From Acidobacterium sp. S8 (lineage in GTDB: Bacteria > Acidobacteriota > Terriglobia > Terriglobales > Acidobacteriaceae), in contig NZ_LMUM01000032.1 of assembly GCF_009765985.1 (NCBI RefSeq), forward strand, positions 33,093 through 97,092: 64,000 nucleotides of DNA, in the 5' to 3' direction. How positions within the stretch are numbered: the first letter of the stretch is position 1; every line of letters starts with the position of its first letter. The notes under the pieces are model-generated. The model was not told the DNA's origin and made no database searches. It saw only the letters and a list, made by a program, of their open reading frames with translations. The translations under genes and the position numbers were made by a program. Of this stretch, positions 44,893-54,321 are shown piece after piece.

Positions 44893-45324
44893 GCAGTTCC
44901 GGAATGAACTCCTCCAACCGCGGTTGGTCTGTTCGAGCAGGAAAGAACGCAAACGTCGATCGACGCATTGGGCGGCCGTTAATAAATTTATAAACTTTGC
45001 ATTTTTGATATTGACATAAAGATTACTGGGTGAGATATTTTCATCTAAATTTAGTCTCCATTTCACACCTTTTGAGACACAAAGCTATGTTAGCCACAAC
45101 AAGAGGATTCCCTCGCTTCTCTACCATGCTTGACGCGCGAGGCTACATCCTTATTCATCGCCCGATGGACTAAACGATATCTCCCTTCGCAGTCATCTCT
45201 GTTTTCGCCTGAGCTGTCGTTGCACACCAGTAACACCTCGCTGTCACGATCTTCTGCCTAGCGCTTGCGAGAGGATTTCCTCGCAAGTATCGGGATGCGT
45301 TTGCAGTCAAATTTGCGGAGGCTT
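44893..45324. other. Intergenic region upstream of the FG-GAP protein
   Basis: No gene is supported here. Immediately after DUF5996 is a perfect 14-base palindrome CCAACCGCGGTTGG (44914-44927) without a following T-run. The AT-rich middle holds a promoter candidate at 45011. The rest shows nothing I can name. Confidence 0.6.
45011..45039 (+). promoter_or_regulatory. Candidate sigma-70 promoter
   Basis: A consensus -35 TTGACA (45011-45016), a 17-base spacer and GATATT (45034-45039, four of six -10 matches) in an AT-rich stretch, about 285 bases before the likely start of the FG-GAP protein. The 5' leader would be long. Confidence 0.45.
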
Positions 45325-48300
45325 ATGCTTCGTCGCCCTTTCATAGTCATAGTTTTCTGTCTTGTTAGCTGTCTTCAGCTATCCGCGATTGCCAGTCACA
45401 AAGCAAGGGGTTCGAAGAAGCTTCTTCAACCTTTGAAGCGAAGTCAGCCATCTTCCTTCAAAGGCTACAACCCGACCGAGTCGAAGCTCATTCCCTGGGT
45501 ACAAAAGCATCTTACTCAGCCACAGTCTGCGGCAAAGCTGAATGCAAATCAGCAAGTAAGTGCTGGTGAAAGCACCCCACCGACAAACGTGCCTGGTTTC
45601 GGCGCCTTTCTCGATGGAAAAACTTACTCGGATGGTCTTGAGACGAAGTGTGCCGATGCGCCAGACAATTGTGGGGTATTTGTTGCTTTGAGTAAAGACT
45701 TTGACGGAGACGGAAAGGTAGACCTGGCAGTCGTTCAATACGACGGCACTGTCAATATCATGTTGAATGATGGCGCAGGAGGCTTAAAAGATCCAATTGT
45801 ATATAGCCCGCCCCCAAATGCCGGAGTCACTTATGCAACAGCAGTCGATCTCAATGGAGACGGGTATCCCGATATCATTGCTTCCGACGCTTCTAATACC
45901 AACTTAATCGTCTATCTCAATCAAGGAAACGGCACCTTCGCCACGCCAGCAAGTATTCCAGTAAATACTCCCGACGACGCAGAGCTCGATGCAATCGGCG
46001 TAACCGATATCAACGGAGATGGCAAACCGGACGTTGTTGCCTTGCTCGACAGTCTGACCTTTACTGACTCGGGCGATCTGGTAACCACTCTCACCATTCA
46101 GACGTTCTTCGGTAAAGGTGATGGCACTTTTGTAATCCCCACTGAAGCCCAAACGACACAACAAACAATTTCGGGGCAGGCAGGTTTCGGCGGCATGCTC
46201 GCGTTCGGAGATTTTCGCCATCGCGGAAAATCCGATCTGGTCTTTCTGCAGGCGGTCACCAACTCTTCAGGCTTTTTTGGCGATGTCTCTGCTGTTCTGG
46301 CAGAAGGAAATGGTGACGGCACATTTTCGGCTCCTAAAAACGCTGTGATTATTAAAAATGTGACACGCTCATTAGGCGACCTTCGGGTCGTAGACTTAAA
46401 CGCGGATAACAATCCCGACATTGCCTTTGAGGGTTCGACCGGATTGATTACCGCGCTGAATAATGGCGACGGCACCTTCGGAGCGCCAATCACGGCGCCC
46501 TTATCTCCGGCCACTCTTCTTTTTGACGACATAAATGGAGATGGTTATCCCGACCTTGTTATGAACGGTGGAACGCTCGCTGTTTATCCAGGGAAGGGTG
46601 ATGGCACATTTGGTACGCCCCCCGCAGAGTATCTGGATGCGGATGGTACGGGGCAGGGAATTCGGCTCGCAGACTACAACGGGGACGGCATTCCGGACAT
46701 AGTAGAGATCAACAATAATCCGCGCGAAGCCTCTATCTTCCTCGGGCAAGGAGGAGGTAAATATACCGCGGCACCTCTGCTTTCTTCTGCAGCAGATCCA
46801 GTGCTGGACGCGAATCAATTGGTGTTGCAGACCACAGGAGATTTCAACGGCGATGGATACAGCGATATTCTTGCGGTCAACGCGGGAAATGGGGAGCCGT
46901 CGTTGGAGACAGCACTAAGCGATGGAACGGGAAGCTTCATCTACAAAACAGCCTTATTGCAGAGGCAATTTCCCACCCTGGCTTACGTTCAACCTGTCAC
47001 CGCGGATTTCAATGGCGACGGCAGGCAGGACATTATCCTCACCGGCTATGTTGGAACTCTTGCCGTTGCCCTGGCGAACAGCGACGGAACCTTTGCAAAT
47101 CCGACCAGTATCCCACTGGGTCCTCTCAGCTGTGTCCCCAACTATGCAGGAACCGGTGACCTTACTGGAAGTGGACACCAGGACATAGTGATTACTTACC
47201 CGGGTGACTATAACTGCGGAGGAAACGGATCTACTCCCTCCGGCTACTTTATCGTTCCCGGCAAAGGCGATGGAACCTTCGGAGCTCCTCAGTTTTATCC
47301 ATTCGGTGAAGAACTTTTTTCGGTCACCATCGCAGATATGAACGGCGATGGCATCCCTGACCTCGTTCTGAACGATGAACCATTTGACATTGTTTTTTCC
47401 CCGTACTTCGCCGTCTACTTTTTAGCCGGTAAGCATGACGATACTTTCGGTGAGCCCCTGCTGGTGAGTAGCGGAAATGTGATCAGCCAGATCATCGCAG
47501 GAGACCTCAACCAAGATGGTAAACCCGATCTGGTTATGTTCAGCGAGGGGGCCCAGCAGGCAGGGGTAACCGACAGTGCAGCGGGCATCCAGCTCTATAA
47601 AGGACGCGGAGACGGTTATTTTGACCCGCTAACCCAATTGGCGGTTGGGAATTTTTACGAAAGCGGCTTTCTCGGCGACGTGAACGGAGACGGAATACCC
47701 GATATTACAGCCGCGTTGCAGGGAACCATATATCCGACGGGTCGCTTGGAAGGCCTTACCGCTTGGCTTGGCCTGGGTGGGGGATATTTTTCGCCGATCA
47801 GCACACAGATGCCGCGCGGTTCTACAAGTGTCGCGGCCGGCCACTTCTTGCCGGATAACACCACTAGCTTCGTCGTTCAAATAGCGTATATAGATGCGGC
47901 CGCCATTATGTTGAACCAGGGTGGCGATTCACTTGCCTTGACGCCTTCCTCGTCTTCTTTGTCTCAGGGCGATACTTTAACGCTTTCAGCGAGCATTACC
48001 AGCACCTTCGCGAATGGCAGCCCGACGGGCAGCATCTCCTTTGCTGCAGGTGGTGTTTCACTGGGCACAGCGCCCGTAAGCAATGGGACCGCGGCGCTGA
48101 GCACGAGCGCGCTGAGCATTGGTACAAGCCAGATTACTGCAACTTACTCTGGCGATACACACTACAACGTAGCAAGCGCAACTGTGCCGGTTACAGTTGT
48201 TGCGATACAGCCGTCGATTTCTGTCAGTTCCATCCCGCCGACTCTGACTCTGCAGCCTGGTGCAACTGGAACGATCGCCGTAAGTGTTGCTGCGAATAAC

Positions 48301-48735
48301 GCATTCACGGGCACCGTCACACTTTCATGCAAAGGCGCGCCGCAGGAATCGTCATGCAACGTCGCGCCTGCCACAATCCAATTAACGCCGGGACAGAGCA
48401 TCGTCGTTACCGCCGTTGTCTCCACCACGCCTCCAAATGATACGTATCAGGCAGACAAGCGAAATCCAGATAAACCATCGCCCGTGGATAGCGAAATCTG
48501 CTTAGCGCTTGCACTCTTGTGCATATTGCCGGTTCGACGTTTTCGGCGTGGAATCACCATCGTAGTGGTCGCGTTTTCAATCGCTGCTATGGGGCTTCTA
48601 GGTTGTGGAGGTGGCGGAAGCTCTAAAGCTCCGCCTGTATACGGAGGCACGCCGGCCGGTACTTACACGTTGAATCTTACAGCTACATCTGGTTCCCTCA
48701 GCAGTACAGTGCCCATCACATTGAAGATTCAATAA
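45325..48735 (+). CDS. Secreted FG-GAP/VCBS-repeat protein with Ig-like domain and internal lipobox-like segment
   Basis: A surface protein with a signal peptide (LRRPFIVIVFCLVSCLQLSA). From about residue 100 to 880 there are some 11 calcium-type repeats of the form DxNGDGxPDI, for example DLNGDGYPDII, DINGDGKPDVV, DYNGDGIPDIV and DVNGDGIPDIT, which fold as an integrin-like beta-propeller. A Big_3_5-type Ig domain follows (LSQGDTLTLSASI to ITATYSGDTHYN), then a second beta domain. Near the C-terminus are two hydrophobic stretches around RRFRRG and the lipobox-like MGLLGCGGGGSS, and then a 30-residue tail TPAGTYTLNLTATSGS. I choose ATG 45325 (GGAGG close upstream); ATG 45295 and TTG 45265 are alternatives. 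Probably an adhesin or binding protein. Confidence 0.82.
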   Translation: MLRRPFIVIVFCLVSCLQLSAIASHKARGSKKLLQPLKRSQPSSFKGYNPTESKLIPWVQKHLTQPQSAAKLNANQQVSAGESTPPTNVPGFGAFLDGKTYSDGLETKCADAPDNCGVFVALSKDFDGDGKVDLAVVQYDGTVNIMLNDGAGGLKDPIVYSPPPNAGVTYATAVDLNGDGYPDIIASDASNTNLIVYLNQGNGTFATPASIPVNTPDDAELDAIGVTDINGDGKPDVVALLDSLTFTDSGDLVTTLTIQTFFGKGDGTFVIPTEAQTTQQTISGQAGFGGMLAFGDFRHRGKSDLVFLQAVTNSSGFFGDVSAVLAEGNGDGTFSAPKNAVIIKNVTRSLGDLRVVDLNADNNPDIAFEGSTGLITALNNGDGTFGAPITAPLSPATLLFDDINGDGYPDLVMNGGTLAVYPGKGDGTFGTPPAEYLDADGTGQGIRLADYNGDGIPDIVEINNNPREASIFLGQGGGKYTAAPLLSSAADPVLDANQLVLQTTGDFNGDGYSDILAVNAGNGEPSLETALSDGTGSFIYKTALLQRQFPTLAYVQPVTADFNGDGRQDIILTGYVGTLAVALANSDGTFANPTSIPLGPLSCVPNYAGTGDLTGSGHQDIVITYPGDYNCGGNGSTPSGYFIVPGKGDGTFGAPQFYPFGEELFSVTIADMNGDGIPDLVLNDEPFDIVFSPYFAVYFLAGKHDDTFGEPLLVSSGNVISQIIAGDLNQDGKPDLVMFSEGAQQAGVTDSAAGIQLYKGRGDGYFDPLTQLAVGNFYESGFLGDVNGDGIPDITAALQGTIYPTGRLEGLTAWLGLGGGYFSPISTQMPRGSTSVAAGHFLPDNTTSFVVQIAYIDAAAIMLNQGGDSLALTPSSSSLSQGDTLTLSASITSTFANGSPTGSISFAAGGVSLGTAPVSNGTAALSTSALSIGTSQITATYSGDTHYNVASATVPVTVVAIQPSISVSSIPPTLTLQPGATGTIAVSVAANNAFTGTVTLSCKGAPQESSCNVAPATIQLTPGQSIVVTAVVSTTPPNDTYQADKRNPDKPSPVDSEICLALALLCILPVRRFRRGITIVVVAFSIAAMGLLGCGGGGSSKAPPVYGGTPAGTYTLNLTATSGSLSSTVPITLKIQ

Positions 48736-48781
48736 GTCGAAATTGTGGAGCAAGATGCCATGATTGCGTGCGGCGGTAAAC

Positions 48782-51700
48782 ATGATGCATTTTAGGAATC
48801 GCTTGGTGAGGACAATGACCTACAAGAGAATTTTTTCAGGTCTTCGATATGCTGCTTTTCTGCTGTTGAGCATATCTATGGTTGGAGCCGTAAAGTTAAG
48901 GGCTCAGACCACCACCGGATTCATCAAGCCGGTTCCGCAAATTCAGGGAGAGATAGATTCCAGCAGGCTTGTGGCTCTCCCAGGGAATGTACATCCCATG
49001 GCCAAGGCTGCGTACGATACTGGAGTTGCTCCTCCCGATCTCGCATTAAAGCACATGACGCTGGTTCTTAAACAGAGTGAGTCGCAGAAAGCAGCATTGG
49101 ATACGTTGCTCGCGGACCAACAGAATCCGTCATCAGCAAGTTATCATCATTGGCTTTCGCCTACCGAATTTGGATCGCAATTCGGAGTTGCTGAAGCAGA
49201 TATCCAAAAAATAACTACTTGGCTCGAATCCTACGGTTTTACCGTTGAGTCGGTGTCAAACGGTCACACACTCATTCGATTTTCCGGAACTCATGTGCAG
49301 TTGCAAGCGGCATTCCACACTCAGATTCACAGCTACAAAGTGAACGGTGTAGAGCATTGGGCAAATGCGACAGATCCTGAAATTCCTGCTGCTATGGCAC
49401 CCGTAGTTGCCGGTTTTAGCTCTCTCAATAGCTTTCGGCCGAGAGCGCAGCACACATCGCCGCGCTTGATACGAAAAAGCCAGCAGAATGGGAAGTGGAA
49501 TTCGGTTCCCGGTTCAACGCAGATCTCGCCTGCTTTTTCGACAACCGATAGTCAGGGCGACAATCTGTTTGTTATTAGTCCCTATGACTTTGCGACCATC
49601 TATAACGTGCGTCCACTCTGGAATGCAGGAATCGATGGCACAGATCAGACCATTGCAATCATCAGTGATTCCAACATCAACACCGCCGACATCGATTACT
49701 TTCGGTCGACCTTTGGCTTGCCAGCTAAGAAGCTGAACTTGTTCTATCCAACGGAAGATCCAGGAGTCAATGGGGATGAAGGAGAAGCCGATCTCGATGT
49801 GGAATGGTCAGGCGCGGTGGCAAAGAATGCCACGATTGACCTGGTCGTCGGTGAGAATACCAATGTCTCTGACGGTGTTATTGATGCCATCGCTTACATA
49901 ATCAATAACAATCTCGCACCTATTATGAGTGTGAGCTATGGCGCATGCGAACTTGAACTCGGTACTGCAGGCAATACGTTCCTCAACGAAGTATGGCAAC
50001 AGGCAGCAGCTCAAGGTATCACTGCGATGGTTTCCTCGGGAGATGCCGGCTCTGCAGCCTGTGATCAAGGATTCTCTTCTGTGAGCCATGGTCTTGAAGT
50101 CAGCGGCTTTGCCTCGACGCCATATACGGTGACCGTTGGCGGCACTGATTATTACGCTTCCTTCGTCTCGCCCAATACTTATTGGAACACGACGAATGAT
50201 CCGACCACATTGGCCTCGGCCCTGTCTTACATACCGGAAACTACCTGGAATAACAGTTGCGCAAATCCTGACATATTAAAGGTGCTTCAGAGTAACGGTG
50301 TTACCGATAGTAATGCTGAAGCGTTATGTAATGACGCCAGCGAACAGCAATACTTCATATCAACCGTCGGCGGAGGCGGAGGTAGAAGTAAATGCATCGA
50401 CTCGGACGGAGATGATAATGCAACATGCAGTAATGGGAATCCAAAGCCTGAATGGCAGACCGGAGTTCCCGGCATCCCTGCAGACGGTGTGCGCGATCTG
50501 CCTGACATTTCTCTCATGTCCGGTAACGGGTTGTGGGGTAGCTTCTATGTCTATTGCCAGTCCGATGCGGTCCCCGGAGGCAAATGTGATGTGAACAATG
50601 CCCTGGAGGGCGCGGGCGGAACGTCTTTCGCGTCGCCAGCGTTTGCAGGCATCATGGCGTTGGCTGAACAGAAGACTCATTCGCAGATAGGAAATGCCAA
50701 CTACGTCCTATACAAGCTTGCAGCTATGCAATCTTCCGATCCAGCACTCGGAAGCGCCTGCCAGTCTGGCAATGTTACTACCGGAAATAGTTGCACCTTT
50801 TATGACATCACGAATGGCACAATCGCCCTTCCATGTATTGATGGCACGGCTAACTGTACCGCTTCTATCAGTGGCGACACTTTTGGCATTCTGCCCGGTT
50901 ACGATGCAGGGCCAGGCTACGACGTAGCAACCGGGCTTGGCTCCGTCAACGCTTACAATCTGGTTGAGAAGTGGAGTACCGCCACCGCTACATTCATGCC
51001 CTCGAAGGTAGTTCTCACGGCGAGCAGTCCTACGACCTTTATATACGGTTCAAATTTGTCGCTGCAGGCTACCGTTACGGCGCAACCGCCCGCCACAGGT
51101 ACTCCTGGCGGAGATATCGCAGTCACCAGCGATGCATCCCTGGCCAATGCGAAATCCATAGCTGATGCCACACTGCAAAATGGAGGAGCCTCTCTTCAGG
51201 TAGGCCAACTTCCTGTTGGTTCTTATAACCTGTACGCTCGCTATGCAGGCAACTCGCTCTATTCTCCGAGCCTCTCTTCAGGTGTTTCCATCACTGTGTC
51301 CCCAGCTACTCCCGCAGCTTCCCTTAGTGCAAGCCGCACTACGCTGGCAGGCAATCCAAATACAACAACTCTCAGAGTGACGATGACAGGCGCTTCTTTC
51401 GGAGCCGCGCCGACGGGAACTATCGTATTCACCGATACAACAACCGGATCTGCGTTGGGCTCAGCCTCGTTGCAACAAAGTATTACCGTGACCAACGCAT
51501 CCAGCGCAGAGTTGAATGTCACAATTCAGCAATTAGCTTCCGGCGCAAATCATATCTCCGCCACTTATTCAGGCGACGGTAGTTACACTTCTGGAAATCC
51601 AGCCACTGCGATTGTTACGGTAACACCTGCGTTTGCAGTCACAGCGAATCCGTCTTCACTCACTTTGTCCGCTGCTTCGCCAGCGCAAAACCCGGTAGTT

Positions 51701-52459
51701 GTGACCGTAGTTCCGGCAAGCGGGGCGAACAGCTCAGCTCCCATCAGCTTCTCCTGTCCCAATCTTCCCGCCGGATTGACCTGTGTATTCGGCCCCGCCA
51801 CCACAGGTGCAAACGGAGCAGTTACGTCTCAACTAACAATCCAGCTGGGAGCGCCGCTCATCTCTTCGTCTGCGCAATCGCAGTCGTCGTTGCCATCTCG
51901 CATTCTGGAAACAGGTACGGCCACCACCTTCGTAGCGCTTCTCCTCTTCGGGTTGCCCAACCGCCGGAGATGGCCGTGGCTTTCTATATGCCTCGTCGCT
52001 ATAAGCGCGTCCTCTGTCCTGATTGGATGTGGTGGCGGCGGTAGTTCGGGAGGTTCGGGAAATCAGGGAGGAGGCAGTGGACCCACTTCGCCCACGGCAA
52101 CCACAACCAACCTCGCTGTTTCTTCAAACACTCCGGCCTTGAATGGCCCCGTTACCTTCACAGCGCAGGTAAGCTCGCAGAACCAGGCCGATGTGCCGAC
52201 AGGTTCCGTAACGTTCTTCGATGGAACCAAAAGTCTCGGAAGCGTTTCGCTTGTCAATGGAACCGCGAAGGCGGAAACATCCACACTTTCTCTTGGAGTT
52301 CACTCAATCTCAGCGCAGTACCAGGGTGATGCAAATAACAAGACTTCAGCATCCCCATCATCCAGCGTAGATGTAACCTTCAGTGCTCAGATTGTTGTTA
52401 GCGCCGCAGACACCCTCGGAAACACCGGTACAGCCAGCGTCGCCTTAATGGTGCAATAG
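48782..52459 (+). CDS. Sedolisin (S53) protease with pro-domain, Ig-like domains and internal lipobox-like segment
   Basis: A secreted serine-carboxyl peptidase, active at low pH. A signal peptide with hydrophobic core AAFLLLSISMVGAV ends near LRAQ. The pro-kumamolisin activation domain (about 40-220) has YHHWLSPTEFGSQFG. The S53 domain holds the Glu/Asp pair in EGEADLDVEW (about 340), the oxyanion Asp in SSGDAGSA and the serine in GGTSFASPAFAG (about 615). It continues with Ig-like repeats, then a hydrophobic-NRRRW-hydrophobic segment and VLIGCGGGGSSGG, then one more Ig-like domain. The start is uncertain: TTG 48764, ATG 48782, 48785 and 48815 all remain possible and none has a strong ribosome-binding site. 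The preceding gene has the same tail architecture. Confidence 0.87.
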   Translation: MMHFRNRLVRTMTYKRIFSGLRYAAFLLLSISMVGAVKLRAQTTTGFIKPVPQIQGEIDSSRLVALPGNVHPMAKAAYDTGVAPPDLALKHMTLVLKQSESQKAALDTLLADQQNPSSASYHHWLSPTEFGSQFGVAEADIQKITTWLESYGFTVESVSNGHTLIRFSGTHVQLQAAFHTQIHSYKVNGVEHWANATDPEIPAAMAPVVAGFSSLNSFRPRAQHTSPRLIRKSQQNGKWNSVPGSTQISPAFSTTDSQGDNLFVISPYDFATIYNVRPLWNAGIDGTDQTIAIISDSNINTADIDYFRSTFGLPAKKLNLFYPTEDPGVNGDEGEADLDVEWSGAVAKNATIDLVVGENTNVSDGVIDAIAYIINNNLAPIMSVSYGACELELGTAGNTFLNEVWQQAAAQGITAMVSSGDAGSAACDQGFSSVSHGLEVSGFASTPYTVTVGGTDYYASFVSPNTYWNTTNDPTTLASALSYIPETTWNNSCANPDILKVLQSNGVTDSNAEALCNDASEQQYFISTVGGGGGRSKCIDSDGDDNATCSNGNPKPEWQTGVPGIPADGVRDLPDISLMSGNGLWGSFYVYCQSDAVPGGKCDVNNALEGAGGTSFASPAFAGIMALAEQKTHSQIGNANYVLYKLAAMQSSDPALGSACQSGNVTTGNSCTFYDITNGTIALPCIDGTANCTASISGDTFGILPGYDAGPGYDVATGLGSVNAYNLVEKWSTATATFMPSKVVLTASSPTTFIYGSNLSLQATVTAQPPATGTPGGDIAVTSDASLANAKSIADATLQNGGASLQVGQLPVGSYNLYARYAGNSLYSPSLSSGVSITVSPATPAASLSASRTTLAGNPNTTTLRVTMTGASFGAAPTGTIVFTDTTTGSALGSASLQQSITVTNASSAELNVTIQQLASGANHISATYSGDGSYTSGNPATAIVTVTPAFAVTANPSSLTLSAASPAQNPVVVTVVPASGANSSAPISFSCPNLPAGLTCVFGPATTGANGAVTSQLTIQLGAPLISSSAQSQSSLPSRILETGTATTFVALLLFGLPNRRRWPWLSICLVAISASSVLIGCGGGGSSGGSGNQGGGSGPTSPTATTTNLAVSSNTPALNGPVTFTAQVSSQNQADVPTGSVTFFDGTKSLGSVSLVNGTAKAETSTLSLGVHSISAQYQGDANNKTSASPSSSVDVTFSAQIVVSAADTLGNTGTASVALMVQ

Positions 52460-52648
52460 GGGAGGCGGGACAATCAGGGGGTCAATCTCGCCAGACGTGG
52501 CAGATGGTGACTATGAAATGATTCAGAAACCATCGCCTGTCTTGCTGAGTTCTAATCCTCTTTGGGCCGCTGCCTCGTTCTCAGCCCTGCCTTCGTCTGT
52601 TTGCCGTGTTTCTCATCGAGATGCTACGATTTGCCTTCTGAGGGATCA

Positions 52649-54118
52649 TTGAGAGCCGGAGTGGCAAACGTCGACGCGTCGGATCATACGGGTGCGAACG
52701 AGCCGTCGGTTGAAGAATGTAAAGAGCAAGTTCGCCGTGTAATTCGATCTACCACCTTTCGCAATGCAGCGACCCTACAGTTACTGCTTCAGTTCTTGAC
52801 CGATAAGACAATCACAGGCTCGGCCGACGTTCTGAAAGAGTACACGATCGGTGTTGAGGCGCTGGGACGGAAGCCCGATTTTGACCCCAAAATAGACCCA
52901 ATTGTCCGGGTACAGAGCCACCGACTTAGAGTCAAGCTCAAAGAGTATTACGAGGCTGAGGGCTCCGGGGATCCAATTCTGATCCAGTTTCCCAAGGGCC
53001 ACTACGTACCCACCTTCGAAACGATGCCGGCCACACTCCCCGTTTTGACCGATTCGTCCACAGATAAGCCTGAATCTGCCGCCGCCGTCGATGAAGTGTC
53101 TTCTGAAGAAGCCGAAGAGAAATCGACTGGGCTTGCTCAAACGGGACGGCGGCTCTTCTTTAACTTGGCACTCTTCGCTATTGCAATGATGGCGCTGGGG
53201 TATTGGCTAGGGGTCTGGCATGCGGAGAAACGAGCAACTACAGGCGGAGCGGCCATCTCGGTTTCTAAGGGTGATGAGGTCGAATCGTTCTGGGGTCGAT
53301 TTCTCGGCAGCGATACTACACCTGTGATCGCGTATACCGACGCGGTTTTTCTGCTGGATGATTCCAATGATCTTTTCCGGTTTCGACACGGCGCCATCGA
53401 CAGCCGAGGTGCGCTGGTCGATCCTCACCTGGCGCGCGAGTTCGCTTCGAATCCGGAAATTGTTGCAAAGGCCGGCCAACTCTACTATGAAAACGGCTAC
53501 ACCGGCACTGGCGAACTCGAGTCGATCGCCATGCTGGCGGGGCTATTCGGGCGCATGGGCATGAAGCCGATCATTAAATCGAGCCGCGATGTGACGCCGG
53601 AGGATCTTAATCAGCACAACGTTATTTTGCTAGGATCGCCGTTCCAAAATGCCGCGGTGGCACAACTGCTGACAGCGGGTGATTTTCGCTATAACAACCC
53701 GGACCAGCACCATGAACAGTGGCGCGCTCAGATCGTCAATGACCACCCACGAGCCGGAGAGGCGACGACTTATCACACAGAACGTGATGCGACGACTAAA
53801 GTTCTGACAGCCGACTACAGCCTCATCACCATCGCGGCGGGTGTCTCTCCCGGCCGGTGGATTGCCATTCTCGGGGGCCTCGACACGAAGGGAACTGAGG
53901 GTGCAGCAATGTTCGTCACCTCAAAGCATGGAATCGAACGGCTGACTAAGAATCTGAGCGGCTTCGGAGGCGGCAAGAACGAGTTGATTCCTTTCCAGGC
54001 CCTGGTGCGGGTCCAACTTGCTAAGGGTTATCAGGTTTTAGACGCGGACCTGGTTTCGGTTCACCCCATCTCGCCTGCAAAACCGGAAACGTCTGCCGGC
54101 ACCTCCTCGACGCCTTAA
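52649..54118 (+). CDS. Winged-helix/TM protein associated with a TonB receptor
   Basis: The N-terminal ~130 residues form the acidobacterial winged-helix type domain: FRNAATLQLLLQFL, LKEYTIGVEALGRK, DPIVRVQSHRLRVKLKEYYE and FPKGHYVPTFE. A single transmembrane helix follows (LFFNLALFAIAMMALGYWLGV, about 170-190) and then a C-terminal domain of about 300 residues (TPVIAYTDAVFLLDDSND, NVILLGSPFQN, GVSPGRWIAILGGLDTKG) that I do not recognise. The layout recalls ToxR/CadC one-component regulators, with DNA binding inside and a sensor outside. TTG 52649 has GAGGGA just upstream; GTG 52661 is an alternative, and longer forms add an improbable Cys-rich start. About 200 bases ahead of the receptor gene on the same strand, so it may regulate it; not shown. 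Confidence 0.65.
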   Translation: MRAGVANVDASDHTGANEPSVEECKEQVRRVIRSTTFRNAATLQLLLQFLTDKTITGSADVLKEYTIGVEALGRKPDFDPKIDPIVRVQSHRLRVKLKEYYEAEGSGDPILIQFPKGHYVPTFETMPATLPVLTDSSTDKPESAAAVDEVSSEEAEEKSTGLAQTGRRLFFNLALFAIAMMALGYWLGVWHAEKRATTGGAAISVSKGDEVESFWGRFLGSDTTPVIAYTDAVFLLDDSNDLFRFRHGAIDSRGALVDPHLAREFASNPEIVAKAGQLYYENGYTGTGELESIAMLAGLFGRMGMKPIIKSSRDVTPEDLNQHNVILLGSPFQNAAVAQLLTAGDFRYNNPDQHHEQWRAQIVNDHPRAGEATTYHTERDATTKVLTADYSLITIAAGVSPGRWIAILGGLDTKGTEGAAMFVTSKHGIERLTKNLSGFGGGKNELIPFQALVRVQLAKGYQVLDADLVSVHPISPAKPETSAGTSSTP

Positions 54119-54321
54119 TATCGGTCCCGCCTTACTCCTAATCACCTCATTTGCCTATGTAACGTACGGTGTAACAACCGTGAAACGTAATGGAATGTTG
54201 AGGAAAACTATGCATATCGCGGTCTGGTATCCCCGCGGTAACTAGCGCGCGGCACATTCGATACCTAAAGTAACGGCTGTTTGGAAGGCCATATGACAAC
54301 GCAAAGCAGTAGGAGATCAAA

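Noticed and set aside
44914..44927. Palindrome CCAACCGCGGTTGG as a terminator
   Set aside because: No loop and no T-run; more likely chance or a protein-binding site.
48764..48815. TTG 48764 as the definite start of the sedolisin
   Set aside because: GGAG lies too far upstream (about 13 bases) and the added residues are not part of the signal peptide; several later ATGs are equally possible.
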